DNA from: an uncultured Rhodospirillales bacterium
GTDB taxonomy: Bacteria; Pseudomonadota; Alphaproteobacteria; Acetobacterales; Acetobacteraceae
Assembly (NCBI GenBank): GCA_903865895.1
Contig: CAIPLM010000048.1
Location: 1 to 53,277, forward strand
Length of the DNA: 53,277 nt
Reading direction: 5' to 3'
Both the position numbers and the translations under genes were made by a program. The notes below the pieces were generated by a model, which searched no databases, was not told the DNA's origin, and saw only the letters and a list, made by a program, of their open reading frames with translations. This document shows positions 1 through 8,066 of the stretch, in pieces (within the stretch, counting starts at the first letter, position 1; the number at the start of each line of letters is the position of its first letter).

Positions 1-930
1 CAGCATCCGGGTCAGGCTCGCCAGCCCGCCGGGGAGGAGGAACATGAAGGCGATGAGGATCAGCCCGTAGACCGCGCCCGGTGCCGCCTTCGAAATCTCA
101 TCGGCGATGTTGGGGATGAACTGGATGAACAGCGCCCCCATGATGGCGCCCGCGATCGAGGCGCCGCCGCCAACCACCATGCCGACGAAGAAGGTCAGCG
201 ACAGGCCGACCCCGAAGGCATCGGGCGCGACGAACTGGATGGTGATGGCGCCCAGCGAGCCGGAGATGCCGGTGAACATCGCCGAGGTGGCGAAGCTGCG
301 GGTCTTGAACATCGCGATATCGATGCCCATCGCCTCGGCGGCCGTCGGTTGATCGCGGATCGCCCGCATCGCCCGGCCAATGCGGCCTCGCACCATGTTG
401 GTGGCGGCCAGAAACGCCAGTCCGCCAATGCACAGGGTGAAAAGGTAGAGCCACTGGTCGGGGTTCAGCGGCAGGCCGAAGGGCGCATCGGGCTTGTTGA
501 TCACGATGCCCTGCACGCCGCCGGTATAGTTCTCGAACAGCTTGTATTTCAGCAGCTGCGGCGTCGCCACCGCGAGGGCGAAGGTGGTCAGCGCGAGATA
601 CATGCCACCGAGCCGCAGCGCCGGCAGGCCTATCAGGAAGCCGACGCCGGCGCAGATCGCCGCCGAGACCGGCAGCGTCGCCCAGTATGGCACGTCAAGC
701 TTGTCCATCAGGATCGCGGTGACATAGGCGCCGATCGCGTAGAAGGCGCCGTTGCCGAGCGAGACCTGGCCGTTATAGCCGGTCAGCAGGTTCAGCCCGA
801 GCACCGCGACCGCGTAGACCACGACCATGGTGAACTGGAACAGCTTGTAGTCGGAGGCGAACATCAGCGGCAGCACGGCAGCCGCGACGAACAGGATCCA
901 GGGCATGACCCGGGCGAGGGAAGGGCTCAT
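1..930 (-). CDS. livM: LivM-type branched-chain amino acid ABC permease (3' end cut by window edge)
   Basis: Inner-membrane permease of a high-affinity branched-chain amino acid (HAAT family) importer. The frame opens with MSPSLARVMPW at 930 and stays open to the left edge, about 310 codons without a stop, so the C-terminus is missing. Translation shows a series of hydrophobic helices and the LivM-typical stretch GLNLLTGYNGQVSLGNGAFYAIGAY near residues 45-70, followed by a loop with GRIGRAMRAIRDQPTAAEAMG, the LivM ATPase-coupling region. The start lies only 5 bases downstream of the livH stop, so the genes are co-transcribed. The family transports leucine, isoleucine, valine and sometimes amides or other small solutes; the actual substrate cannot be read from the permease. 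No substrate-binding gene is inside the window; it may lie to the left. Confidence 0.95.
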   Translation of the reverse strand, partial: MSPSLARVMPWILFVAAAVLPLMFASDYKLFQFTMVVVYAVAVLGLNLLTGYNGQVSLGNGAFYAIGAYVTAILMDKLDVPYWATLPVSAAICAGVGFLIGLPALRLGGMYLALTTFALAVATPQLLKYKLFENYTGGVQGIVINKPDAPFGLPLNPDQWLYLFTLCIGGLAFLAATNMVRGRIGRAMRAIRDQPTAAEAMGIDIAMFKTRSFATSAMFTGISGSLGAITIQFVAPDAFGVGLSLTFFVGMVVGGGASIAGAIMGALFIQFIPNIADEISKAAPGAVYGLILIAFMFLLPGGLASLTRML

Positions 931-935
931 GTGGC

Positions 936-1808
936 TCACACCCGGCTAACGAGCGTCTTGCCGAACAGCCCGGCGGGCTTGACGGTCAGCACGACGACGA
1001 TGATGAAAAGAGCAGTCGTGAGCTTCAGCTCGGTGCCCACCACGTAGGCGCCACCAAGGTTCTCGATGATGCCGACGATGAAGCCGCCAATCACCGCGCC
1101 GAGCGGGTTGGTGATGCCGCCGAGCAGGGCGCCGGCGAAGGCGTAGAGCAGCACGCCGGCCATCATGTTCGGATCAAGGAAGATCACCGGGGCGACCATC
1201 ATCCCGGCAATCGCGCCGATCGCGGCCGCCAGACCCCAGCCGAGCGCCAGCATCTTGTCGACCGGCACGCCGACCAGCCGGCTGGAGACCGGGTTGAAGG
1301 CGGCCGCCCGCATGGCGAGGCCGAGCTTGGTGAAGCGGAAGAACGCCCAGATCGACAGCAGCACCACCAGGGTGATCGACGTCGAGCCCAGCTCGTGGCG
1401 CGAGATGAAGCCGCCGAACAGCGGCTTGCCCTCGCCGAACGGGGTGGGGAAGGGCTTCAGCGTGTAGGTGAAGATCCAGCCCGCGACCGAGTTGAATGTC
1501 AGCAGCAGGCCGATGAACACGCCGACTGAGGCCAGCACCGGCGCCTTGGCCAGCGGCTCCATCAGCACGCGCTGGATCACCGCGCCGATGACGAAGGACA
1601 CCGGGACGGTGATGCAAAAGGCCACCCAATAGGGCACGCCGGCCTGGATCAGGGTGAGGGCAATATAGGTCGAGAACATCGCCATTTCGCCCTGGGCGAA
1701 ATTCACGTGATGTGTCGCCTGGTAGATCATCACGAGGGCAAGGGCCACGGAGGCATAGATGCCGCCCGAGGCGATGCCGGAGATGAGCTGGTGGATCAAT
1801 CCGTCCAT
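936..1808 (-). CDS. livH: LivH-type branched-chain amino acid ABC permease
   Basis: The second inner-membrane permease of the Liv importer, 290 residues, the usual LivH length. The N-terminus MDGLIHQLISGIASGGIYASVALALVMIYQ is a typical LivH first helix, followed by HHVNFAQGEMAMF. The coupling loop LAMRAAAFNPVSSRLVGVP, about residues 165-185, contacts the ATPases. The rest is strongly hydrophobic with about eight helices, ending GLFGKTLVSRV. The ATG at 1808 lies 14 bases after the end of livF, so gene order in transcription is livG-livF-livH-livM. No odd features. Identity rests on whole-length family resemblance plus the operon. Confidence 0.95.
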   Translation of the reverse strand: MDGLIHQLISGIASGGIYASVALALVMIYQATHHVNFAQGEMAMFSTYIALTLIQAGVPYWVAFCITVPVSFVIGAVIQRVLMEPLAKAPVLASVGVFIGLLLTFNSVAGWIFTYTLKPFPTPFGEGKPLFGGFISRHELGSTSITLVVLLSIWAFFRFTKLGLAMRAAAFNPVSSRLVGVPVDKMLALGWGLAAAIGAIAGMMVAPVIFLDPNMMAGVLLYAFAGALLGGITNPLGAVIGGFIVGIIENLGGAYVVGTELKLTTALFIIVVVLTVKPAGLFGKTLVSRV

Positions 1809-1822
1809 ACGCCGGGGTCTCC

Positions 1823-2536
1823 TCAGTAGCCGAGATAGGAACGGCGCAAGGTCTCGTCCTTGCGGATGTCATCGGCGGCGCCGGACATCACGAAGCGGCC
1901 GGTCTCGAGCAGATAGGCGCGGTCGGCGATCGCCAGCGCCAGGCTCGCGTTCTGCTCCACCACCAGGATGCTCAACTTGGTCTCCCGCACGATGCGCCCG
2001 AGAATGTCGAAGATTTCCCGCACGATGAGCGGCGCCAAGCCGAAAGAGGGCTCATCGAGCAGCAGCAGCTTGGGGTTAAGCAGCATGGCCCGGGCGATGG
2101 CGAGCATTTGCTGCTCGCCGCCCGAGAGTGTGCCGGCCTGCTGGAACAGCCGCTCCTTGAGGCGGGGGAACAGGTCGAACATCCGCGCCATGTCCCGCGC
2201 GACGCCGGCCTTGTCGTTGCGGGTATAGGTGCCGAGGCGGAGGTTCTCCTCCACCGTCAACTCCATGAAGGTGCCGCGCCCGTCCGGCACATGGGCGATG
2301 CCCAGGGCGGCGATGGATTCGGTCTTCATGCCCTGGATCGGCTTGCCGGCGAAGAGGATCTCCCCTTGCGTCTTCAGCATGCCGGAAATGGCGCGCAGCG
2401 TGGTGGTTTTGCCCGCCCCGTTGGCGCCCAGCAGCGTGGTGACGCCGCCTTCCTCGACGACGAAATCGAGCCCGTGCAGGACCTTAGATTCGCCGTAGGC
2501 GCCGTGCAGCGCCTTGACTTCAAGCAGCGTGGGCAT
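1823..2536 (-). CDS. livF: LivF-type ABC transporter ATPase
   Basis: ATP-binding subunit of the Liv importer, about 237 residues. It has Walker A GANGAGKTT (about residues 33-41), signature LSGGEQQMLAIARAM and Walker B LLLLDEPSFGL, with the C-terminal GRFVMSGAADDIRKDETLRRSYLGY typical of LivF. The frame also permits a GTG start 12 bases upstream at 2548; I prefer the ATG at 2536 (MPTLLEV) because it gives the normal family N-terminus. The start overlaps the end of livG (stop at 2520), indicating translational coupling. Works as a heterodimer with LivG on the cytoplasmic face of LivHM. Confidence 0.93.
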   Translation of the reverse strand: MPTLLEVKALHGAYGESKVLHGLDFVVEEGGVTTLLGANGAGKTTTLRAISGMLKTQGEILFAGKPIQGMKTESIAALGIAHVPDGRGTFMELTVEENLRLGTYTRNDKAGVARDMARMFDLFPRLKERLFQQAGTLSGGEQQMLAIARAMLLNPKLLLLDEPSFGLAPLIVREIFDILGRIVRETKLSILVVEQNASLALAIADRAYLLETGRFVMSGAADDIRKDETLRRSYLGY

Positions 2537-3317
2537 CGGCGGTATCACCCAAATAGGCGCGGATCACTTCCGGCTCGTTGCGAACTTGATCGGGCGTACC
2601 TTCGGCGATCTTCATGCCGAATTCGAGCGCAACCACCTTTTCCGACACGCTCATCACCAGCGCCATGTGATGCTCAACCAGCAGGATGCTGAGGTTGAAG
2701 CGGTCCCGCACCCGGCGGAACAGATCTCCGAGTTCGGCCACCTCGCCATGATTGAGGCCGCCGGCCGGCTCGTCGAGCAGCAGCAGTTTCGGGCGGCCGA
2801 TCAGGGCGCGCGCGAGCTCGATGCGTTTGCGGGTGCCGAAGGGCAGGCCGCCCGCCGGGAGATCGGCCACCGCGCGCAGGTTCAGCAGATCCAGCAGGTC
2901 ATCCATGCCCTCATAGGCGGCGCTGTCCTCGCGGCGCGTTTGCGGAAGGCGCAGCGCGTTGGCCAGAAAGCCCGAGGTGCCGCGGTGATGCGCGCCGACC
3001 AGCAGGTTGTCGCGCACCGACATGGAGTTGAAGAGCGCGACGTTCTGGAAGGTGCGCCCGATACCGAGGCCGGCCATCCGGTGGCGCGGCATCCCGTTGA
3101 TCGAGCTTCCCTCGAACGCGATATCGCCGCGCGAATGGCGGTAGATGCCGCTGATGCAGTTGAACATCGTCGTCTTGCCGGAGCCGTTAGGCCCGATTAG
3201 CCCGCAGATCTCGCCGGGTTTGACGTCGAATGACACGCCGTTCAGCGCGATGATGCCACCAAAGCGCATCACCACGTCGCTCACCTTCAGGAGCGGAGCC
3301 GTCGCGGTGCCGGACAT
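2520..3317 (-). CDS. livG: LivG-type ABC transporter ATPase, first gene of the liv operon
   Basis: ATP-binding subunit of the Liv importer, 265 residues. It has Walker A GPNGSGKTT, a LivG-style Q-loop region GIGRTFQNVALF, a signature-region LPFGTRKRIELARAL (the usual LSGGQ is degenerate, as is common in LivG) and Walker B LLLLDEPAGGL, and ends EVIRAYLGD. A longer open frame extends upstream to 4049, but that part has no LivG similarity and runs antisense through the flippase gene. The ATG at 3317 has a clear GGAGG six bases ahead (3324-3328 on the complementary strand). The promoter should lie in 3330-3570, shared divergently with the flippase. Confidence 0.94.
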   Translation of the reverse strand: MSGTATAPLLKVSDVVMRFGGIIALNGVSFDVKPGEICGLIGPNGSGKTTMFNCISGIYRHSRGDIAFEGSSINGMPRHRMAGLGIGRTFQNVALFNSMSVRDNLLVGAHHRGTSGFLANALRLPQTRREDSAAYEGMDDLLDLLNLRAVADLPAGGLPFGTRKRIELARALIGRPKLLLLDEPAGGLNHGEVAELGDLFRRVRDRFNLSILLVEHHMALVMSVSEKVVALEFGMKIAEGTPDQVRNEPEVIRAYLGDTADAHAA

Positions 3318-3402
3318 CACCGGCCTCCGCCGGTGCGGATGGTCAACACGCTCAGGCGGGTATGGCCGATTTGGCTCCCCACGTTGCACTCCCCAAACAT
3401 AT

Positions 3403-3427
3403 GCGGCAAGCCTCGCCGGCTTGCCGC
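3403..3427. repeat. Perfect 10-bp hairpin in the livG/flippase divergent spacer
   Basis: GCGGCAAGCC pairs exactly with GGCTTGCCGC around a 5-base loop. It sits in the 259-base spacer between the divergent livG and flippase genes, about 90 bases upstream of livG. No T-run follows on either side, so it is not a classical terminator. It could be an operator, an attenuator-like leader structure or a small repeat. Nothing else convincing was seen in 3318-3576. Confidence 0.5.
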
Positions 3428-3576
3428 TGATTATTATGGAACGGTCTTTACCACCGCATTCTGCGCTCAACCTAGCTGCCGACCGCAAGTGATTCAAGCA
3501 CCTAACGTCACCTTCTGCATTTGCCCCGTTGATTGTCGCATGGACACGATTCGGCGCGGCGTGATCCTCTCCGCCC

Positions 3577-5091
3577 ATGAGCGCTGGATCGCCGAGCGAT
3601 GAGGACACTGGCAGCCGCGGCCGGCTGACCGCCACACAGACCGTGGCGGCGGCAACGCTATGGAACCTGCTGGGGCGCCTCGGGCCGATGCTGGTGGCGA
3701 TTGCCGCGACTCCCTTTCTGATCATCGGCCTTGGCGATGCCCGCTTCGGGGTGTTTTCGCTCGCGCTCAGCTTGATCGGTATTTTCGGGGTGTTCGATTT
3801 CGGCTTTGGCCGTGCCATCACCCGGTTAATCGCCGAACGCCTGGCCGACGGACAGGAAGCGGAGGCGGCGCCCGCGGTGCTCACCGGGCTCGCGGCGATG
3901 ACGCTGCTGGGCGCGGCCGGCGGCCTGGTGCTCGCGGGGTTCGCACGGTGGTACGCGCTCTCCCTGCTGGATTTGCCGCCCGATCTTGCGCACGAGGTGA
4001 GCCATGCGCTGATGCTGCTGTGCGCCTCGGCGCCGCTGGTGGTGCTCAATGCGGCGTTGTGGGGGGTGCTGTCGGCCTATCAACGCTTCGGGGCAGCCAA
4101 TCTCGTGAACCTGCCGATCATGGCGCTTTACTATCTCGGCCCGCTCGCCGTGCTGCCGTTCGCCGATTCGCTGGTTGCGGTGATCGCCGTGCTGGTGTCG
4201 TGCCGGGCGATCATGACGGTCTGCTACGCCTGGATCGCCCTCGGCGCCATGCCTGCGCTGCGAACCGCAAGGCCGGACTGGGGGGCGCTCGGCGGCCTCG
4301 CCCGCTTCGGCGGCTGGCTCACCGTCTCCAACCTCGCCTGGCCGCTGCTGCTCTATATTGACCGGTTTGTGATCGCGGCTGCCATCTCGGCCGCCGCCTC
4401 GGCCTGGTATGCGACGCCGTTCGATCTCATCCTGCGCTTCTCGATCGTGCCGATCGCCATCATGCAATCGGGCTTCCCAGCCATGGCGGCGTCCTACCGG
4501 CAGGCGCCGGAGGTGGCCGTCCAGCTGTTCCGCCGCGGCAGCCTGGCGATCCTGGTGGCGGTGATCCTGCCGAGCCTGCTCACCACCGGCGCCGCGCTCC
4601 CGCTGCTGACCCTCTGGCTCGGCGCGCCCTTCGCGGCGCATGCGGCGCCGGTGCTGCAGATCCTCGGCCTCGGCGCGCTGTTCATGTGCCTGGATACCGT
4701 GCCGGCCGGGCTGCTTGACGCCATCGGGCGGCCGGACGTGAACGCCAAGCTCGCCGTGGCGAGCGTGCTGCCGGCCGTGCCGCTGCTGGCCCTGCTCGTG
4801 GCGCTGGCGGGGATCGAGGGGGCGGCGACGGCGTGGTCGTTGCGGGTGATCGCCAGTTTCGCCCTGCGCCTGTGGCTCTGCGCCCGGCTCTACCCGCCTG
4901 TGCGGGCGGAGATGCCCCGCCTGCTGCCGGCGCTCGTCGTCGCGTTGCTCGCTCTGGCCCTGGCGCCGATCTCCTGGCCGGCGGCCGGGGCGGCGCTGCT
5001 GTTAGGTGCTGTGGTGGTTTGGCGGCGCGGCCTCACCCATGCCGAGCGATCCTATCTCGCCGGGCGGCTCGCGCGCGCGCAAAAGCCGTAG
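3577..5091 (+). CDS. Polysaccharide flippase (Wzx/MOP superfamily)
   Basis: Multi-helix inner-membrane protein of 504 residues, the normal size for Wzx-like lipid-linked oligosaccharide flippases. It opens with the family-typical stretch LWNLLGRLGPMLVAIAATPFLI and continues GLGDARFGVFSLALSLIGIFGVFDFGFGRAITR, which matches the N-terminal MOP/polysaccharide-synthesis region; about 12 to 14 hydrophobic segments follow. Inferred role: moving undecaprenyl-linked repeat units across the inner membrane for the exopolysaccharide made by the adjacent genes. No good Shine-Dalgarno sequence precedes the ATG at 3577, so the start is moderately sure. Its 3' end overlaps the convergent glycosyltransferase gene by 40 bases. 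Confidence 0.85.
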   Translation: MSAGSPSDEDTGSRGRLTATQTVAAATLWNLLGRLGPMLVAIAATPFLIIGLGDARFGVFSLALSLIGIFGVFDFGFGRAITRLIAERLADGQEAEAAPAVLTGLAAMTLLGAAGGLVLAGFARWYALSLLDLPPDLAHEVSHALMLLCASAPLVVLNAALWGVLSAYQRFGAANLVNLPIMALYYLGPLAVLPFADSLVAVIAVLVSCRAIMTVCYAWIALGAMPALRTARPDWGALGGLARFGGWLTVSNLAWPLLLYIDRFVIAAAISAAASAWYATPFDLILRFSIVPIAIMQSGFPAMAASYRQAPEVAVQLFRRGSLAILVAVILPSLLTTGAALPLLTLWLGAPFAAHAAPVLQILGLGALFMCLDTVPAGLLDAIGRPDVNAKLAVASVLPAVPLLALLVALAGIEGAATAWSLRVIASFALRLWLCARLYPPVRAEMPRLLPALVVALLALALAPISWPAAGAALLLGAVVVWRRGLTHAERSYLAGRLARAQKP

Positions 5092-5921
5092 AGCCGGCCC
5101 CAGAAGGTGAGTGCGTAATAGCTCGCGGCCAGCGACCGCAGCCGCAACAGCGCGGCGAGGAAACCGCCGACCGGGCGGATCAGGAATGTGCCGACCACGC
5201 TGACGGGAAAGCGGTGCTTGCGGAGCACGCGGCCGAAACCGGCGCCATAGCGGAAGGCGCGGTCGCGCGCCGCCGGGGTGAGGCGCTTGTCGGGATGCAC
5301 GATGCGCAGCGAGGGATCGTAACGCGCAGGGAAATTCGCCTGCACGGCGCGCATCACCAGGTCATTCTCCTCGCAGGAGCCGAATTCGGCGCCCACGCCC
5401 AATGTCTCGTCGAAGCCACCGGTGGCCGCCAGCACATCCCTGCGGAGGAACATGTTGAAGCAGATCACCGTGGTGAACACGTTGTGCCGCCCGATCGGCG
5501 TGCGCGCCGGTGCCCAACGGCCGGAGCCCAGCCCGCCATCCGGCGACTGGGCAGGCCCGGTCAGGGCCCCCAGCATTGGCTCGGCACGGAAGGATTCGAC
5601 GACCCTTGCCAGCGTGTCCGGCAGATAGACGCAGTCATCATCGGGAAAGCCGACGATCTCGCCCCGGCAGTGCGGCAGCCCGGCATTGCGTGCCACCGAG
5701 GAGTTGCGGCGCGGCGTGCGCAGATGGGTGATGGCGAAGCGGTGCTCGAAATCGGCGACCAGCCCGGCCAGCCGGTCATCGACATTCTGGTCGACCAGGA
5801 TGACCTCGAAGTCATCCTCCTCCTGCATCGCCAGCGACTCGAACAACGCCACCAGCGGCTCCACCCGATCGGCGGTGGCCACCACCAGCGAGACCTGCGG
5901 GGTGCCGGAATTAGCGGGCAT
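5052..5921 (-). CDS. Family 2 glycosyltransferase (GT-A fold)
   Basis: 289-residue glycosyltransferase. The N-terminus PQVSLVVATADRVEPLVALFESL is the nucleotide-binding start of GT2 enzymes; then come VILVDQNVDD, NSSVARNAGL and the metal/sugar-nucleotide motif FPDDDCVYLPD near residue 95, and an acceptor-side FNMFLRRDVLAATGGFDE. The open frame extends upstream to 6221 but that part lies inside the previous gene; the ATG at 5921 overlaps the upstream gene's stop by 11 bases, consistent with coupling. Likely adds one sugar of the exopolysaccharide repeat unit at the cytoplasmic face. Donor and acceptor cannot be deduced. Confidence 0.88.
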   Translation of the reverse strand: MPANSGTPQVSLVVATADRVEPLVALFESLAMQEEDDFEVILVDQNVDDRLAGLVADFEHRFAITHLRTPRRNSSVARNAGLPHCRGEIVGFPDDDCVYLPDTLARVVESFRAEPMLGALTGPAQSPDGGLGSGRWAPARTPIGRHNVFTTVICFNMFLRRDVLAATGGFDETLGVGAEFGSCEENDLVMRAVQANFPARYDPSLRIVHPDKRLTPAARDRAFRYGAGFGRVLRKHRFPVSVVGTFLIRPVGGFLAALLRLRSLAASYYALTFWGRLYGFCARASRPAR

Positions 5922-7038
5922 CGCGGGCCGCCATGGCGCGATCGACCAGTCCGGTGATGCGGTCGCGGAAGGTCTCGCGCGAGAAGCGCACCGAGTTGGC
6001 GCGGCAGGCGGCCGGGGCAAAATCCGTCTCGCGCGCCTCGAAATCCTCGACCGCGGTGATGATCGCCTCCGGCGTCTGCTCGGCGAAGAACAGGCCGGTG
6101 GGGGCGGGTCCGTCATCGAGAATGTCGCGCGCACCGCCGCGGCCAAAGGCGAGCACCGGGGTGCCGCTCGCCTGCGCCTCCACCAGCATGATGCCGAAAT
6201 CCTCCTCGCCGGCGAAAACATAGGCGCGCGCCTCGCGCATCAGCCGGATCATCCCGGCGTCGTCGACCGCGCCGGGGAAGGAGATATTGGGCGCTCCCTG
6301 CGCCGCCGCCTCGATGCGGGCGCGCTCCGGCCCGTCGCCGGCGATGATCAGGCGGCGATTTGGCATGCGGGCGAAGGCGGCGGCGATAAGGTCCATACGC
6401 TTGTATGGCACCATTCGCGACGCGGCGAGATAGGCATCCGAGCGCTGCCCGCTGGGTTGGAAGCCGGAAATATCGACCGGCGGCGGGATCACCTCGGCAT
6501 CGCGCCGGTAGCATTTGAGGATCCGGCGGGCCACATAGGTGGAATTGGCGACGAAAATGTCCACGCCGTTGGCTGCGCGCACATCCCATTGCCGCAGCTT
6601 GGAAAGCTGCCAGCGCGCGTACCACCCCTTCAGCCCGCGATCGAGTCCGGTCTGCCGGAGATATTGGTGTTGCAGGTCCCAGGCGTAGCGCATGGGGGAA
6701 TGGACGTAGCTGACATGCAGCGTGTCCGGCCCGGTGATCGCCCCCTTGGCGACGGCGTGATTGCTGGAGATCACCAGGTCGTAGCCCGAGAGGTCATGCT
6801 GTTCGACGGCGAGCGGCATGAGGCCGAGATAGGCGCGAAACTTCCGCCGCGCGAAGGGCAGGCGCTGGATGAAGCTGGTGTGGACCGGCCGCCCGCCGAG
6901 GAAGCCGCGCTCCGCATCGGGCAGGAAATCGACGGTGCAGAACAGGTCGGCCTGCGGGTAGCAGGCGAGCAACTGCTCCAGCACCCGCTCGCCGCCGGCC
7001 ACGGTGTGGAGCCATTCATGCACGATCGCCACTCTCAC
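5911..7038 (-). CDS. Family 4 (GT-B) glycosyltransferase
   Basis: 375 residues from a GTG start (VRVAIVHEWL) that overlaps the upstream stop in a GTGA arrangement, which decides the start over the longer frame. The N-terminal Rossmann domain includes the typical AGGERVLEQLL segment. The C-terminal GT1/GT4 domain has LAASRMVPYKRMDLIAAAF, LIIAGDGPERARIE and the donor-binding EX7E motif in EDFGIMLVEAQASG. Retaining GT4 enzymes use nucleotide sugars to extend lipid-linked oligosaccharides. It sits mid-operon between two other transferases; the specific sugar is unknown. Confidence 0.9.
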   Translation of the reverse strand: MRVAIVHEWLHTVAGGERVLEQLLACYPQADLFCTVDFLPDAERGFLGGRPVHTSFIQRLPFARRKFRAYLGLMPLAVEQHDLSGYDLVISSNHAVAKGAITGPDTLHVSYVHSPMRYAWDLQHQYLRQTGLDRGLKGWYARWQLSKLRQWDVRAANGVDIFVANSTYVARRILKCYRRDAEVIPPPVDISGFQPSGQRSDAYLAASRMVPYKRMDLIAAAFARMPNRRLIIAGDGPERARIEAAAQGAPNISFPGAVDDAGMIRLMREARAYVFAGEEDFGIMLVEAQASGTPVLAFGRGGARDILDDGPAPTGLFFAEQTPEAIITAVEDFEARETDFAPAACRANSVRFSRETFRDRITGLVDRAMAARDAR

Positions 7039-8066
7039 CGGCAGGCCTCCACTTCGAGGATGACGTCGCGCAACCGCTCCGCGGCCCGCCGCCAGGTCGT
7101 CTCCGCCACTCTGGCCCGGCCGCGTTCGCGCAACTCCGCGGCGCGCCCCGGCGAGTCGAGCACTAATGCGACGACGCGGGCGATGTCGCCGGGGTCGGCG
7201 GGGTCGCAAAAGGCGGCGGCATCGCCGCACACCTCGGGCAGTGAGGCGGCGCGGCTGGCGACCACCGGGCAGCCGCAGGCCATCGCCTCGACCGCAGGCA
7301 GCCCGAACCCTTCGTAGCGGGAGGGAAACACGAAGCAGGCGGCCGCCGCATAGAGGGCGCGCAACTCGCCGTCATCCACCCGGCCGATGTAGCGGGCGGG
7401 GGAGGGCAGGGGGGCGCCGCCGCTGAACACGTTGGCGGCCAGCCCGCCGGTAATCACCAATGCGATTCCCCGCGCCGCCAGCATCCGTGCGGTGGCGCCG
7501 AGCGCGGGCAGGTTCTTGTGCGCGGCGAGGCTGCCCACCACCAGCACGAACCGTCCGGCTTCCAGTCCGTGGGCGGCGATGATGCCGGGGACGGGTGCCG
7601 GGCGCAGGATATGCTCCGCCCCCTCACCGAGCACCGCGATACTGGCGGGCGCCACCCCGTGCAGCCGCGCCAATTCGTCCCGCGCGAAGGCTGAGACGGT
7701 AACGATGCGCGACCGCCCCGCGAACAGGGCGCCCTGCATCAGGCGGTACCACTGGCGGAATTTCCAGCCATAGGCCTCCGGCTGGGCCGCCGGTCCGGCA
7801 TCATGGATCACCACCACCTGCCGCCCGCGCAGCATCGGCGCGGTATTGCCGAGATTGACCAGAACCCCGTCACCGGCCGCGATCGGCAGCGCGATCTGTT
7901 CCCAGAGTTGCCCGCGCACTCCGCCGCCGCTGGGCTTCAGCAGCCGCAGCTTCTCCCGGTCTTCCGGCCAGATTGCCGTCAGCGCCGCGGTGATCTCGGT
8001 GGCGAAGCGCTGCACGCCGGTCAGCGCCTGCACCTGGAAGCGCGCATTTATGCACACGGCGCTCAT
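7035..8066 (-). CDS. Family 4 (GT-B) glycosyltransferase
   Basis: 343 residues. The start at 8066 (MSAVCINARF) overlaps the upstream membrane-protein stop as ATGA. The N-terminus INARFQVQALTGVQRFATEI is a frequent opening of GT4 enzymes in exopolysaccharide loci; later come FVLVVGSLAAHKNL (hinge to the second Rossmann domain) and the EX7E donor motif in SRYEGFGLPAVEAMACGCPVVAS. Probably adds a sugar to the undecaprenyl-linked repeat. Acceptor and donor unknown. Confidence 0.9.
   Translation of the reverse strand: MSAVCINARFQVQALTGVQRFATEITAALTAIWPEDREKLRLLKPSGGGVRGQLWEQIALPIAAGDGVLVNLGNTAPMLRGRQVVVIHDAGPAAQPEAYGWKFRQWYRLMQGALFAGRSRIVTVSAFARDELARLHGVAPASIAVLGEGAEHILRPAPVPGIIAAHGLEAGRFVLVVGSLAAHKNLPALGATARMLAARGIALVITGGLAANVFSGGAPLPSPARYIGRVDDGELRALYAAAACFVFPSRYEGFGLPAVEAMACGCPVVASRAASLPEVCGDAAAFCDPADPGDIARVVALVLDSPGRAAELRERGRARVAETTWRRAAERLRDVILEVEACR

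Noticed and set aside
3318-4049. N-terminal extension of livG
   Set aside because: Low-complexity Ser/Arg-rich translation inside the oppositely oriented flippase gene; LivG similarity and a ribosome site fix the start at 3317.
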